A stretch of DNA of 64,000 nt from Entophlyctis helioformis. Its lineage: Eukaryota; Chytridiomycota; Chytridiomycetes; Chytridiales; Chytriomycetaceae. This document shows, in pieces, positions 46,058 through 57,868 of this stretch (position 1 is the stretch's first letter; every line of letters begins with the position of its first letter). Location: NCBI GenBank assembly GCA_025526915.1, contig JAHLKH010000017.1, positions 150,070 through 214,069 on the forward strand. The letters run 5' to 3'. Made by a program: the position numbers and the translations under genes. The notes under the pieces were generated by a model, which was not told the DNA's origin, did no database searches, and was given only the letters and a program-made list of their open reading frames with translations.

Positions 46058-46142
46058 GGCACGAAGGAGGAATCGAACCCCAAGCCCAAGGGCCTACAGC
46101 ATTTGAAGTGCTGCGCCGGCACCAGCCAGCATCATCACGCCG
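46058..46142 (-). tRNA. trnU: tRNA-Sec (selenocysteine), anticodon TCA
   Basis: An 85-nt sequence folds as a eukaryotic selenocysteine tRNA. The 9-bp acceptor (5' GGCGTGATG) pairs with CTTCGTGCC, with two G-U pairs and a U-U at pair 8 followed by G-C at 9, as in the human molecule. The D arm has 6 bp with a TGGT loop. The anticodon stem has 6 bp with loop CTTCAAA (anticodon TCA, genome 46105-46107). A long variable arm follows, then a 4-bp T stem with loop TTCGATT. The discriminator is G. The 9/4 acceptor-T layout and long D stem are specific to tRNA-Sec and exclude a Ser or suppressor tRNA. The B box GGTTCGATTCC is canonical and a T5 terminator follows. No 3' CCA is encoded. It is charged with Ser, then converted by PSTK and SepSecS. 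Confidence 0.94.
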
Positions 46143-46446
46143 GAGAGAGCACCGATCCCGCCTGCTCAAGAGCCGTGCGGCGCGTCGGCCACTTTGGGTT
46201 GTGGGTTTTGAGCTTGTCACCGTTAGCACAATCAACAAAACTGTAAGCCGGCTCGCACCGCCCGCACTGCCCGGGGATCTGCCCGCCGTTGGCTCCTTGG
46301 CTCTTGGTTGCGTGTGCCTAGCGTCTCGGTGCAGCCCGATGGCCGCCGCTGCTCCGTGCCCGCTGCGACGTGGAGCTTCGTCCGAGCGTCGCCGCAGCCT
46401 CGTCTGATACGGACTGACACCTCCACCACCGCCAACCCGTGCCCAG
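46143..46446. other. Gap between tRNA-Sec and PNP
   Basis: Upstream region of the minus-strand tRNA-Sec and leader of the plus-strand PNP gene. No TATA box is seen at the expected distance from the tRNA, so the internal B box may suffice. No other feature recognised. Confidence 0.4.
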
Positions 46447-47900
46447 ATGTCGCCCTCCGAGTACTTCAACCCCGAGACGTACGCTGCCGCGGCCATGTAC
46501 CTGCACACCCGCCTGCCCGCGGCTCTGGCCAAGCCCCAGGTCGGCATCATCTGCGGCAGCGGCCTCGGCGGCCTCGTCAACGCCATGGAGGCCCCGCTCG
46601 TCGAGTTTGAATACAAGGTGCGTCGCTGCCGTCGCTGGCGTCGCTTTGTTTGCTGGTGGAGATCGCCGCTGCACGTCGCCTGCACGCATGCAGGCCTGCA
46701 CGTCTCCAGGCCAGCCTGCCGGTTGGCGGTGCACAGCGCACCGGGTCTGGCCCTGCAGCCGCGACACACGGCGGGACCACCAGGCGCCCGCTCGCATCAG
46801 CCGCCTCTGTTTTGGTTCTGACGCCTCTGCCCTCGTCTGCCCTCGTCTGCGCTTGTCTGCCCGCCCGGCCTTCTTGTGTCGGCCACACCTGGTCACAGGA
46901 CATTCCGGGCTTTGCGACGAGCACCGGTGAGCCGCTCCTTGTGTCGGCGCCCATCACCGCCATGGGTCATGCTGACCGCATTCCGATCCACACGCATGCG
47001 CATGCACTGACTCTGGCTCTGGCCCTCTGTTTGGATCGCATCGTGCAGTGCCCGGCCACGTTGGCAAGCTTGTGTTTGGCATCCTGTCTGGCAAGCCCAC
47101 CGTCTGCATGGTTGGCCGTCTGCACCTCTACGAAGGTTGGCATTCGCTTGGCATTCGCTTGGCATTCGCCTCGCCCATCGCGTGACTGACAGCCCTCGCC
47201 TCACACCTACGCAGGCCACTCGCTCGTCCGCACCGTGTTCCCCATCCGTGTCATGAAGCTCCTTGGCGTCTCAACCCTCATCGTCACCAACGCCTCGGGC
47301 GGCCTCAACCCCAAGTTCAACATTGGCGACATCATGATCATCGCCGACCACGTCTCCTTTGCCGGCATGGGCGGCCAGAACGCTCTCATTGGCCCCAACA
47401 TCAGCGAGTTCGGCCCGCGCTTCCCCCCTGTCAGCGACGCCTACGACTTTGATCTCCGCGTCCTCGCCGTCAAGGCTGCCCACGAGGCCAGCGTGCCGCT
47501 CGAGTACCTCCGCGAGGGCGTCTACACGTTTGTCACGGGTCCCAGCTTCGAGACCCGCGCCGAGGCGCGTTTCCTTCGCGACGGCCTCAAGGCCGACTGT
47601 GTCGGCATGTCCACCGTGCCCGAGGTCATCATTGCCCGCCACTGCGGCATCAAGGTCCTTGGCCTGTCGCTCATCACCAACAAGGTCTCGGTTGGCTACG
47701 GCCGCAGCGCTCTCGAGGCCGGTTTTGCCCAGATCGGTGTCAAGTCGGACAACGTCGAGGCCCGCGCCGTCCAGGACGACGAGCTGCAGCTGGCCACCCA
47801 CGACGAGGTTCTTGCCACGTCTGCTGCCCGCTCTGTCGACTTCCAGCGTCTGGTCAAGAAGGTCGTTGAGATCATGCCCGCGGCCGCTGCTGCCAACTAA
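46447..47900 (+). CDS. Purine nucleoside phosphorylase
   Basis: Trimeric-type PNP of purine salvage: inosine or guanosine plus phosphate gives hypoxanthine or guanine plus ribose-1-phosphate. Starts MSPSEYFNPETYAAAAMYLH. Motifs in order: GIICGSGLGGLVNAME, PGHVGKLVFG, VCMVGRLHLYEGH, VTNASGGLNPKFNIGDIMII, FVTGPSFETRAEARFLR, MSTVPEVIIARHCG and LSLITNKV. These include the phosphate-binding glycine loop, the HLYEGH segment and the substrate-contact Glu and Asn. The large 3' exon begins at about 47215; three small 5' exons are separated by introns, one carrying a CTTGGCATTCG 11-mer repeated three times (about 47138-47170). Stop TAA 47898-47900. A poly(A) signal AATAAA is only 7 bp later, at 47907-47912. 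Confidence 0.93.
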
Positions 47901-48010
47901 GCTATCAATAAACGTTTCCAGATCTGTGCCGAATGACAGGCGAGCGATCCCGATGGTCGACCAGGAGGATCATGCTTCGCCCAATCTCTCCTCATCACCA
48001 CAAACGAACC

Positions 48011-51000
48011 ATGAGCGAAACGCCCGAGCGAGCAACCTGCGCACGATGCGCACGGGTTGTGTGAGTCCATCTGCCCCCCATGCACGAGCTGCCCGCCCAG
48101 CCAGCCCGCCAGACAGCCAGCCCACCAGGCAGCCAGACGCACTGCAGGCCAGCCACTATCCCCTGTGCGCCGTCCCTCTGCCACGAGCAGATCGTCGAGG
48201 GCTGATTGCACGGCTGCTGCGGCCTGCCGGTATCTGTTTGCTTGGCAGCGTTGCGGCCAAATCCGATCAGATACCGTTGGCAGTATGGTGTGTGCACCAA
48301 CGCTGACCGAGCGGCTGCCCGCTGCCCTGCACCCCGCCCATGCCCATGCCCTGCACAGGTACGCCATGGAGTCGACGGTCGCCGAAGGCAAGGTCTTTCA
48401 TCGGACGGTGCGTTGCCTGTCTGTCTGCCTGCCTGTCATCCTGCCATCCTGCCAATCGAGCTGCCTGCTTGGCACGCCAAGCATCCGTCAGCCCGCGAGC
48501 CTGTCATGAGCCACCACCAGCCCGCGCACTGAGCCAATGCTCACGAGCGCCTGACCAAGATGTGCTGACATCTCGCCTCTCCGCCTCTCCGCCTCCTGCC
48601 GCCCGCCTCCTGCCCAACTCCGCCAGTGCTTCAAATGCGCCTCCTGCAAGCGCACGCTCGCGGCCAGCAGCTTCATCGCGCACAAGGGCGCTGTGTTTTG
48701 CATCAACCACAAGCCTCGCGACAACGACCCCCCGCCGCCCATGTCGCCGCTGCCGCCCCTGCCACTGCCGCCCTTCCACGCAGACGCTCCTCCAGCAGCT
48801 GCTTCTGGATCGCCCTTCCCGAGCCCGTTCTCGCCCACACATCCGCCCATGGTGCAGCAGCAGCTGTCCTACGACGACTTCCCCGTCTCCGAGTACCAGA
48901 ACCAGCAGGCCCAGTTCAGCCATCCGCCGCGCTCCGAGCTGGCCTCGCCGACCCCCGTGTCGCCCTCTTCAGCCACATCGCCGCACCGCGAGAAGCGGGC
49001 TGGCAGCATATCCCGCGCCTACTCCAAGATCAAGAAATCCCTGTCGCGGACGATCCATACCAAAGACACTGCCGACGGATCAGCATCACCCGGCGGCGGC
49101 GACGACACCAGCGACGCCGAGCAGTTCCAGCAAGATCGTGCAGACAGCCACCTGCGCTCCGACACGGCCGGCAGCGACACCCAGCACCTGTCGCCCACCT
49201 CGCTCCTCACCCGTGTCAAGCGCGCATTCTCGGCATCGCGGCCTGAAATGTCGACTGGCCTGTACGACCATCTCGTCGACAGCAGCGGCTCCGCTGGCGA
49301 TGTGTCTCGGTCGGTATCAGAGATCCCGCATCGAGCAGCCCCTCGCCCTGACAGCCAGCAGCTAGCCGCCATCGACCCCTCCAGCGCGCGATACGCTGCA
49401 GGCTCAACATCAGCATTACCGCAGCAGCAGCAGCAGCAGCACCAGCACGGCAACTACGGAGCCTCGCCAATGTCGCCCGGATCCCCCAATTCGCGCGACA
49501 GGATATCAGCCATCTTTCGGGCGACCACGGGAACCAGCATGGGCCACTTGCCACCCAAGCTGGCCGTCGGGTCATCGCGATCACCGCAGCCTGCGAGTGG
49601 ACAGACCGGCCAGCATCTGCAAGACCCGCGTGACGAGGTCGCGACCAGCGCGGGGGCTGGCTCCACTCACACCAACAGTCACGCCAGCAACAGTGGCAAA
49701 AGCATGACCAAGGCGTTCTCGGGCACATTCTCCAACGATCAGCACCTGCAGCAAGATGCCGTTGCCGCGCAGTCGACTCAGGCTTCTGAACTAGACCAGC
49801 TGCTTGCCGGATACCCCTCCAATGTTACTGCATCGATGGCTGCCGCTGCCGCACTCGGCGACGATCCGCTGGCAACGATCCGCAAACGCTCAAGTACACT
49901 CGGCTCGCTCGGTCTGCTTCTCGCTGAAATGAAGTCGGGCCGGTCGGCATCGGCAGGCGGATCCGGCACTCCAGGCGTCACCGTCGACGGCACCCATGCA
50001 CCCACTGGTGGTCTTGGCGCCAGCACCAACAACCTCTACGCCGAAGACACCGTCAGTCCGCTGAGCGACATCTCGGCATCTGACACGTCTGACCAGCCGT
50101 GCTCGCCTGTAGCGACATCGGCAACAACGATCGCGCCGCCAGGGGCTGGCTGCGAGACGCACACGCGAGCAACCGGACACCGTGCACGGCCCAACGTATC
50201 GGTCGAATCGCGCGAGTTTGTCATGCTGGCCGGAACACGACAGCAGCCGTGGACTGGCAGTCGCACGGCCATTGCGGCATCGTCCAAGGTGTCGGACGTG
50301 CTCACGACCTTTGAGAACAAGGCACGCGAGGCGCTCGAGAAGGACCAGCAGGCGACACGGTCCAATCCAAAGAGTCCTGCTGCCGACGGCCAAGCCAAGT
50401 GGCGTGGCGGTGAGATTGCATCTGCAGTGTGACGTGTGCTGTATCCATGCAGATCGATGCTGACGCACAATTGCTGTGCGTGCGATGCAGGTGGTGCACT
50501 GTCGGCAACATCGGCCTCTCCGCCCCCACTGCCTCCGCCGCCGAGTGATGGACCAACACCCATCCCACACCCATCGCCCGCATCGCAAAAGGCAGCATCG
50601 AATCGTGCCTTCAAGTACGTGTCCATCTGCCTCGCATTTGGCGTGTCCAGTCTCGGCTGACCCTGACGTGCATGTTGCAGGTCCATGTCGGTTGGCCCAT
50701 CGATCATGGCAGGCTTGGCCACACCGCCACTCGACCGCACAGTCTCGTCACTCGAACAAGACCACCCAAACAGTAAGTCTCTCCCAGCCCGCTTACCTAA
50801 ACATAGACGTGCGTGCGCGTGCTCCCCTTCCCACTGGCTTATACTGGCTCACACTATGCATCCCCAAAACAGAAGTCCAGCAGCTCACAGACCTTGCCGC
50901 AAAGATTCGGGCCAGCACTCGCGAAATCCTCCAGTTCCTGGACCGGGCCCGCTCGATCCCACGCGAGCAGCGCAAAACCATTCTGGGCGATTTCTTCGGC

Positions 51001-54000
51001 GTGTTCCGGACGCTGCGCGAGAGTTTGCGGCGGTTTGTCGAGCTCACCAACGCGGCTGTCACGGTTGTTGATCTGCGACGCAGCGGAATCGAGCTGATGC
51101 GGTTCGAGAAAGAGCTGTCGTGGGATATGAGCAACGGGACTGTCTCTGGATGCGAGGATTTCAAGCATCTGGTAAATCTAGCACTGACCCCTGTTGTGTC
51201 GTGGTGTGCTGTTGTGTGCTGATCGAGTGTTGACGATGGACTGGCGTGAACTGCAGCTGTCGAGCATCAACTCAAACATTGAGTTTGTGATGCGTCGGTA
51301 CAAGAGCAACGAGAAACGGGTAAGATTGGGATGCGACCTTGCGTTGGCCTGGCATGGCGGGTGTTGGCAGCTGATGTGGCGTGATTTGTCGACAGTTGAT
51401 GATCAAGCCGACGGAAGGATACAGAGAAGAAGGATCGTACGAAGAGTCGGTTGTTCCCGAGCAGAAGCCCGCCTATGCCCAGCACATCAACCCTTATCGC
51501 GAGTACGCGCTGGAGCATGTGCCCGATGCCCAATACTACCGCCGCCATTTCCTGAACGAGAGTGAGTGCTGCGTGACAATGCGGCACGTGACTGAGTCAA
51601 TGACTAACTGACTGACTGACTGACTGGCCGTTGTTGGACGGCAGGCCACGCCACGTACCTCGGTGTCATGGAGAAACTTGGTCCGGTCATCATATCCCTG
51701 CGCAAAGAAGAGCCTGCCGACAAGACCAGCACGTATGACAAGGACAACAAGGACTGCGACCGCACATACCGTGCAGTCGTGCGTATCAAGGAGGCAAGTC
51801 GGCACCGCCCGCTGCCTCGTATTGCATATCGACTGACAGTATGTGGTGAGCAGCAACCGGAACGTCGCGAGCTCATCAACCCCGCACAGATCAAAAAGTC
51901 GATCCTTGGCAAAGTGTCGACGCGTACGATCCTGCAGCTGCTGCATCGCGATATCAACCCGTCCAAGCTCAAGTCAGTCGAAGACAAGAGCATCGAGCCC
52001 AAATTACTGGCTCTCGATGAACTGCGCGTGAGTGGGCACGCCATCTCTTGCATGGCACGAGCTGAATCGCGGTGCACACATTTGCTGACAGCTAGCCACC
52101 TGTGATAGCACTGTGTGCGATACAAGTTTGGCGTGATCCTTGTCAGTGGCGCGCAAACCACAGACAACGAGTACCTGAACAACGGTAAACTCTTTGTTGG
52201 CACTCTGCCCACTCATCACCCCACAAGACTTACACCATGCTAGTGTCTGGCAGCGAGGGATACGAACGGTTTCTGCGCGTGCTGGGCGACACGGTCGAGC
52301 TCAAGGGCTTCAAGGGCTTTGCTGGCGGTCTCGACACGACCAATAACCGCACGGGCACACACTCGGTCCACACCAAATGGCGATCCTACGAAGTCATGTT
52401 CCATGTGTCGACGCTCTTGCCGTTTGTTCCGGGCGACGAACAGCAAATCGACCGCAAACGCCATATTGGCAACGGTGGGTCTCGCCCGTGTCTGTCAGCT
52501 CTTAGTGTCGAGTGTCGGGGCACTGACCCAACAAACCGCACTGCGCCACAGACATCATCAACATTATCTACTTGGATGCCGACGCCCAGTTCGACCCCAG
52601 CTCCATCAAATCGCAGTTTACGCACATCTTTGTGGTGGTCAAGGAGGAGCCTGCTCCTCCACCGCCCCCGTCCTTATCCGCGGCATCGCTCTCGCGCATC
52701 GACGAGTCACGGTCGTCAACGGGCGAGACGCCGCTTGCCCAGTCTCAACAGCAGGCGGGAGGTGGTGGTGGCGCCAACGGACCGGCGTACCGCATCTCGG
52801 TCACGACCAATGTCGATGTGCCGCGCTTCGGCCCGCTGCTACCTGAACCCTCCGTGTTCACGGACATGGCCGAGCTGCGCGACTTTCTCTTGTGTAAATG
52901 TAGGTGGCCCGGCCATGCATGCATCCATGCTTGCTTGTGTTTGTATGTGGTTGGATGCAACCAGACAGACAGAAAGACAGGCAGACAGACAGACACGCCG
53001 CTAACACACGCGAGATGCAGGTATCAATGGCGAGAACTCGGCGTACAAGGCACCCAAGTTTGCAAAGCCAGGTGTTCGGACGCACCATGCCATGTTTGAC
53101 GACATTTTCAATGAGTATGGCGGCCCGGCGTCGCGCAAGGGCACGCGTGTGAGCGTGGCCAGCCGCGAGCGGTCGGACGGCGGCAGCAGCAGCGGGCAGG
53201 GTGGAGGCGGATCAGTGAAAGCACGGCCACGCGGTGGCGGTGACGATCTGGGCAGTAGCATGGGAGGATCCGGATCGATACACGGATCGTTGACACAAGT
53301 CGCTGGCAATAGCAGTGGCGGTGGCGGTGGCGGCGGTGGCAACATTGCGGCGTCACCTTCGTTTACTGGTATCACGTATGCTTTTTCAAAGCTTGGCGGT
53401 GGGTCGGGCGGCGGCTCTGGTGGCAGCAACACAGGTATCAACAGTGGAGGAAACGGTGGAGGTGGCGGCGGCGGCGGCAGTATCGGGTCGCATTTCCGTC
53501 CATTTTCGTTCCAGGCGAGCTCGGCACAAAGCCTTGACCACCTGCTGTCCAAAACCGGTCCCCACACCGGCAACAACGGCGGTGGTGCACAAACAGCCGT
53601 CATGTCCGCACAGCCAGTGCCACACCACGCAGCCGGACCCATGATGACTGTCAAGGAAGCGATTGTATCGCTATCCATGGACACGCCGCCGGCAGTGCGA
53701 TCCAAGGCTTCCGCGCTCATGGACGAGTTCCACCCAGCGACAGAGTCTGCTGCTGCTGCCGACATGGACGACGAGCAGTTCCGCAGCGACGAAGAGATGG
53801 CTGTTGAAGATCATCTGCTGCCGAGCGATCTGGACACAAGCGATCTGGACCGTAGCGGCACACCGCACGCTGATGTGCATGCTGGAAAACGGCATGCTGG
53901 ACCAGGTGTGTCACTGCTCAAGACAACATCGATGGTAGTGACGCCTGCATTGGATGTCAATGTCGAGGTTTCTCCATTTGATGGTAAGAATGGCATTGGG

Positions 54001-54403
54001 CCGTCTGCTGTGATGCTGGCAGGCGGACCGATCGACCAACTGACTGATCGATTGGCTTGCAGGCGAAGCCGTGTGGCGATCAACTACCAATCTGGACATG
54101 ACGGCTGGCACAATACCGAATGACGATCCATTGTCAGCAGTCATACAGGCAGACTCTGCGCGGTACGAGCCGCGCATCTATGGCCATGCGCACACACATC
54201 CAGGCGACGCGTCCATCAGCGGCGGCATGTACAAGCAGAAGAGCAGCAGCACCGTGTATGGCGAGTCTCATTCCAAGCAGCACTCGGCGGCGCGGCAACG
54301 GCCAGGTGCGGCTGCATCTGCATCGCCGTTGGGATCTGCATCACCGCCTGCTCAAGCGGCCGGCGAGACCATCGTTCCCAAACAGCCGTCGTTTGCCATC
54401 TGA
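48011..54403 (+). CDS. LIM-domain RapGAP protein
   Basis: A large multi-exon protein with an unusual domain pair. The N-terminal exons (48011-48060; about 48360-48408; then a large exon) assemble one LIM zinc domain: CARCARVVYAMESTVAEGKV, FHRTCFKCASCKRTL, FCINH. About 800 residues of Ser/Pro-rich linker follow, then a helical region (LAAKIRASTREILQFLDRAR, IGELF-like ILGDFFGVFRTLRESLRRFV). The C-terminal Rap/Ran-GAP domain then has YLNN...EGYERFLRVLGDTV, GGLDTTNNRTGTHSVHTKW, EVMFHVSTLLPFVPGDEQQI, and the catalytic RKRHIGNDIINIIYLD with the asparagine 'thumb', followed by FTHIFVVVKEE and VFTDMAELRDFLLCKC. It should accelerate GTP hydrolysis on a Rap/Rheb-like G protein. The tail is Gly/Ser-rich, ending PKQPSFAI (TGA 54401-54403). 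Confidence 0.85.
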
Positions 54404-54537
54404 AAATACAGCGTGTGTGAATGAGACAGCTTCATAATGTGCGAGTGAAGCATACGGAGAGATAAACAAAGGGACGCGGATGCTGTGCGATCTGGGAGCG
54501 GCTGTCTCGCGGACAGCGCAAACGATCGAGGCCAGAC

Positions 54538-57500
54538 TCATGCGCTACCGTCGGTCTGCCGCCGTGCTGCTGGTGTGCGAATGGCCATTCCGCGGCCACG
54601 CCTTGAGGGCGATGGGGCAGAGATTTCGGCGTTTGAAGGGCCAGCCTCCGCACCGGCATCTCCGGCTCCATCACCTGCACCTGCAGAGCTGGCGTCAACG
54701 GCTGGTGCAGAACCAGCACCCACTGGGCCGGTCTCTGTTGCTGTTCCTGTTGCTGCTGCCGGTGCTGCGGCATTTCCCGGTCGCGGTGGACGCCGCGTGC
54801 GGATGTTGGGACCAACACGGGGCCGCATGTTTGGCGCAATGCCAGACGGCCTTGCGCGGCTCACAGACTCTTCGATCTGCGACATCAGCGCCGACGAGAT
54901 GGCGGCATCTGCCTCTTGGTCGCGTTGCTGCTGCTGCTCAAGCTGCTGCTGCCTGTTCGAGTCTTGCACCCCGCTTGGTCCTGCCTCCGCCTGGCCGCCG
55001 TCTTCGTCCACATCCACTGGAGCGTCGCCGGCAGCAGCAGCAGGTGCGTCTGAAGGCTTGACTTTGGCGGCTGCGGCAGCTGCTGCAATCCTTTCGCGAC
55101 TCTTGGCCATGTCGTCCTCCTGCTTGGGCTGGGTATGGTAGATGGCTGCATCGAGCAGTTCCTTCTCCGGGATCATGCCCATCATGCGTGTCTTCAAGTC
55201 GGGGTCTGGAGTCCGTTTGGTGCGCAACGCTTGCGTCACACGCTGCGGGTTTGCGCGCTCTTCGAACGAGTACTTGAGCTTGATGTGACTGCGAGTCATG
55301 CTGGGGAACATTAACGCAATCCCACTGAAATTGGTGCCAAAGTACGACAGTCCCTGATCAAGACATAGCATTGGATGAAGTTAGAACACGCTTGGCCGTG
55401 CCCTCGACAACGAAACGAGCTCACTTCAAAGAACCGATCTGTCATGGCATTGCTCCATGTAACCTTGCGCAGCTTCTCTTTGTGGCGGAACGATAAACTG
55501 GTCACATAGCGCTGCGTTCCCTCCTCGACACGCTGCAGGCTTCCAGGGTCTTCGGTTGGCGCTTGGACAATCAGAGAGCTCTCGTCAATCTGCATCATGC
55601 CATTGACAAGATGCACTCGCGGAACACCGCTCTGCATAACCCTGTGCAAAACATTCCCAGTACGGAAGATGTCGTGAGCACCACAGGCTCGCAGCAAAGT
55701 CGAGCATGGACAGATGCACAGAGAATGCACTCACGGTTTGGCTTGTGATGATGGTCCCGGGCCAGATCCAACGTCTTCAAGCGGGGTTCGCGATAGCGCA
55801 GGAGACCCTGGAGGAGGCGTTCCCACTTCACTCGCATCGTCTGCCCCGTTCTCGGCGTCGACTTTCCGCTTTCGGCGTCTCGACTCCTTCAGGTTGATTC
55901 GGCGCACCTCTTCCAGACGCGACAGCTTGCCGTCCTTGAACTTGTTGCTGATGATATCTTTGAGCACCAGAGTGTGGATCTCGATTGCCGAAAACGGCTT
56001 GCTGATCGTCGGCGTTGACATGGACGAGCTTGCAGCAGCAGGCGTTGTCGGTGATCTGAGTGGCGAAACCGAGCGCCGCCGTGCTGTAATCAGTTGTGGC
56101 CGAATAACTGATCTTTGCGTGGCACGGGTTGGCGATGCTCGAGACGGGCTGTCTGGCACATAAAGATTGTTTGTTTGGACCTGTCCATGCCATCCGCAAC
56201 ATGCAGAGGGTCAGTGGCAGGTCCAACGCACATCCATAGATCGCGTCAGAGACAGGTACCCTTGGAGGAAGCGTTGCTGGACTGCGATACCCTTCTCCGT
56301 CACTGCTATCAGAGTATCCGTATCCATCACGATCAGCCCTGGACGGCGAGGCAGCAGCAGCCGAGGTCGAAGCAGAAGCAAACGGACGAATGGCTGCCCT
56401 TGCTCCAGGAATGATGCGGCCCCCAGACGAGGACGCAATCACAGGAGGGCCACCATTCGCTGATGCTCGAGCAATCGTCGGTCGTTGCAGCTGAGACTGG
56501 ACCAGCGTCTCCTGCGTGTCTGCCATCATAGCGTCGTCATCTTCGGTATCCATGATGTCTTGCCGTGATAAGGCTGGATCGCTGCTGGCGATGTCACTGA
56601 CGCTGCTGCCGGTTGATGCAATACTGCTGCTGCTGCTAGTTCTGGCGAGTCCAACAACCGTTTCGGTGGAAGACGCGGCGATGGCTGCTGTTGCTGCTGT
56701 TGCTGCTGCTGTTCTTGGCGCTGCAGATGACTGACTGGCAGCGCCGCGTGGACCACCGATCGCACGGCCAATCATCGGCCGGCCCACTGGTCTGGCACCT
56801 ACAATCTTGATTGGCGCAGCAGTGGCTGCTGGCGCGGACGTTGAGGCCGCCGCGACAGTAGCCGCCGACGCTGCCGAGCTCGCAGTCACCGGCAGGCTCG
56901 TGTGGCTTCCAACAGTCACAGGTTCAACCGACGAGGATGCCGATGCGACTGCAGGGACAGACACGGCGGATGTGGGCTGCAGAGGCAGAGTGCTCGTCGC
57001 CAAAGATCCGTTTGCTGCGTGCTTCTCGTTGGCAGGCGCTGCTGGGCCAAGGTATGTCTTTGTGGGCGATATTGGTTGGACAACGGGCCTTGTTGGCTTG
57101 AGAATCGGCGACAGAATCTTCGGACGTGCTGCTGGAGGTGCAAGGCTGGATCCAGTGAGCGAGCCAGACACAGAGCCCGAGGCAGGACGATCGCTGCTGG
57201 CCTCGTTGGAGGCAGATGCAGATGCAGAGGCAGACGGTGCGTCCTGCGAGGTGCTGAGCACTTGGGCAAACGTCACGCCTCGCCTCGCTTGCTGTGGAGA
57301 CGTTACATCTGGCTGCGGCGGCGTCTGGCCGGCATCGGCGGCCGACGAGGCAGCTGGGGCCGTGCCTTGTGGTCTGCGTCCAGGGCCGCCAGCGCCTATC
57401 CGAGGCCGCACCTTGGGGGCAATGGCCTTGGACCCGCCCTTGTCTGTCCACACGAGGCGACATGCGGCAGCAACGACATGGATGTCAGTGTCGGACGCCT

Positions 57501-57723
57501 GTGCAGATACGGCGCATGCGAGCAATGCAGGCAGCTGGCGGGCAGCAAGGCAGACGCAGAGCAGCCGGCATGCTGCATGCACAGACACTGCGCAAGTGCC
57601 TGTCTGTCTGCATGCCTGTCTTGCTGTTGGTGCTCGATCCCGCATGCCTCACACCGCCGCCGCCTCCAGCAGCAGCAGGCGGCCGTCCGTCCGCTTGCCA
57701 TCCACACTTGCCTACTCGTGACG
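54538..57723 (-). CDS. BDP1: TFIIIB component B'' (Bdp1)
   Basis: Pol III initiation factor subunit that joins TBP and Brf1 at tRNA and 5S promoters. Its core is the SANT domain. One exon supplies VNGMMQIDESSLIVQ, TQRYVTSLSFRHKEKLRKVT and WSNAMTDRFFE; the next supplies GLSYFGTNFSGIALMFPSMT and SHIKLKYSFEERANPQRVTQ, then LKTRMMGMIPEKELLDAA. This order is diagnostic of Bdp1. The N-terminal 450 or so residues are Ala/Ser/Pro-rich and the C-terminus is Ala/Gly-rich, ending RRQTDGSA. The likely first exon is MVELTSSR (ATG 57721-57723) before a GTAGGCAAG donor, but its acceptor near 57440 could not be matched in phase, so the start is provisional. It transcribes the very class of gene represented by the tRNA-Sec 9 kb away. 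Confidence 0.82.
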
Positions 57724-57868
57724 ACGTGAGTTCGACCATCGGTGCTGGTTCGTTTGGCAAAGCAAAATGTAACGATTTGGCATTCAATTTGGCATTAAAA
57801 TTGGCTTTATGTGGTTGCATCGAACGGCATCCAATGGCATCGAGCGTGCCAGGACATTCCCTGGACAG

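Noticed and set aside
46058..46142. tRNA-Ser or opal suppressor instead of tRNA-Sec
   Set aside because: The 9-bp acceptor, 4-bp T stem and 6-bp D stem do not fit class II Ser tRNAs with a 7/5 layout; the TCA anticodon with a G discriminator fits tRNA-Sec.
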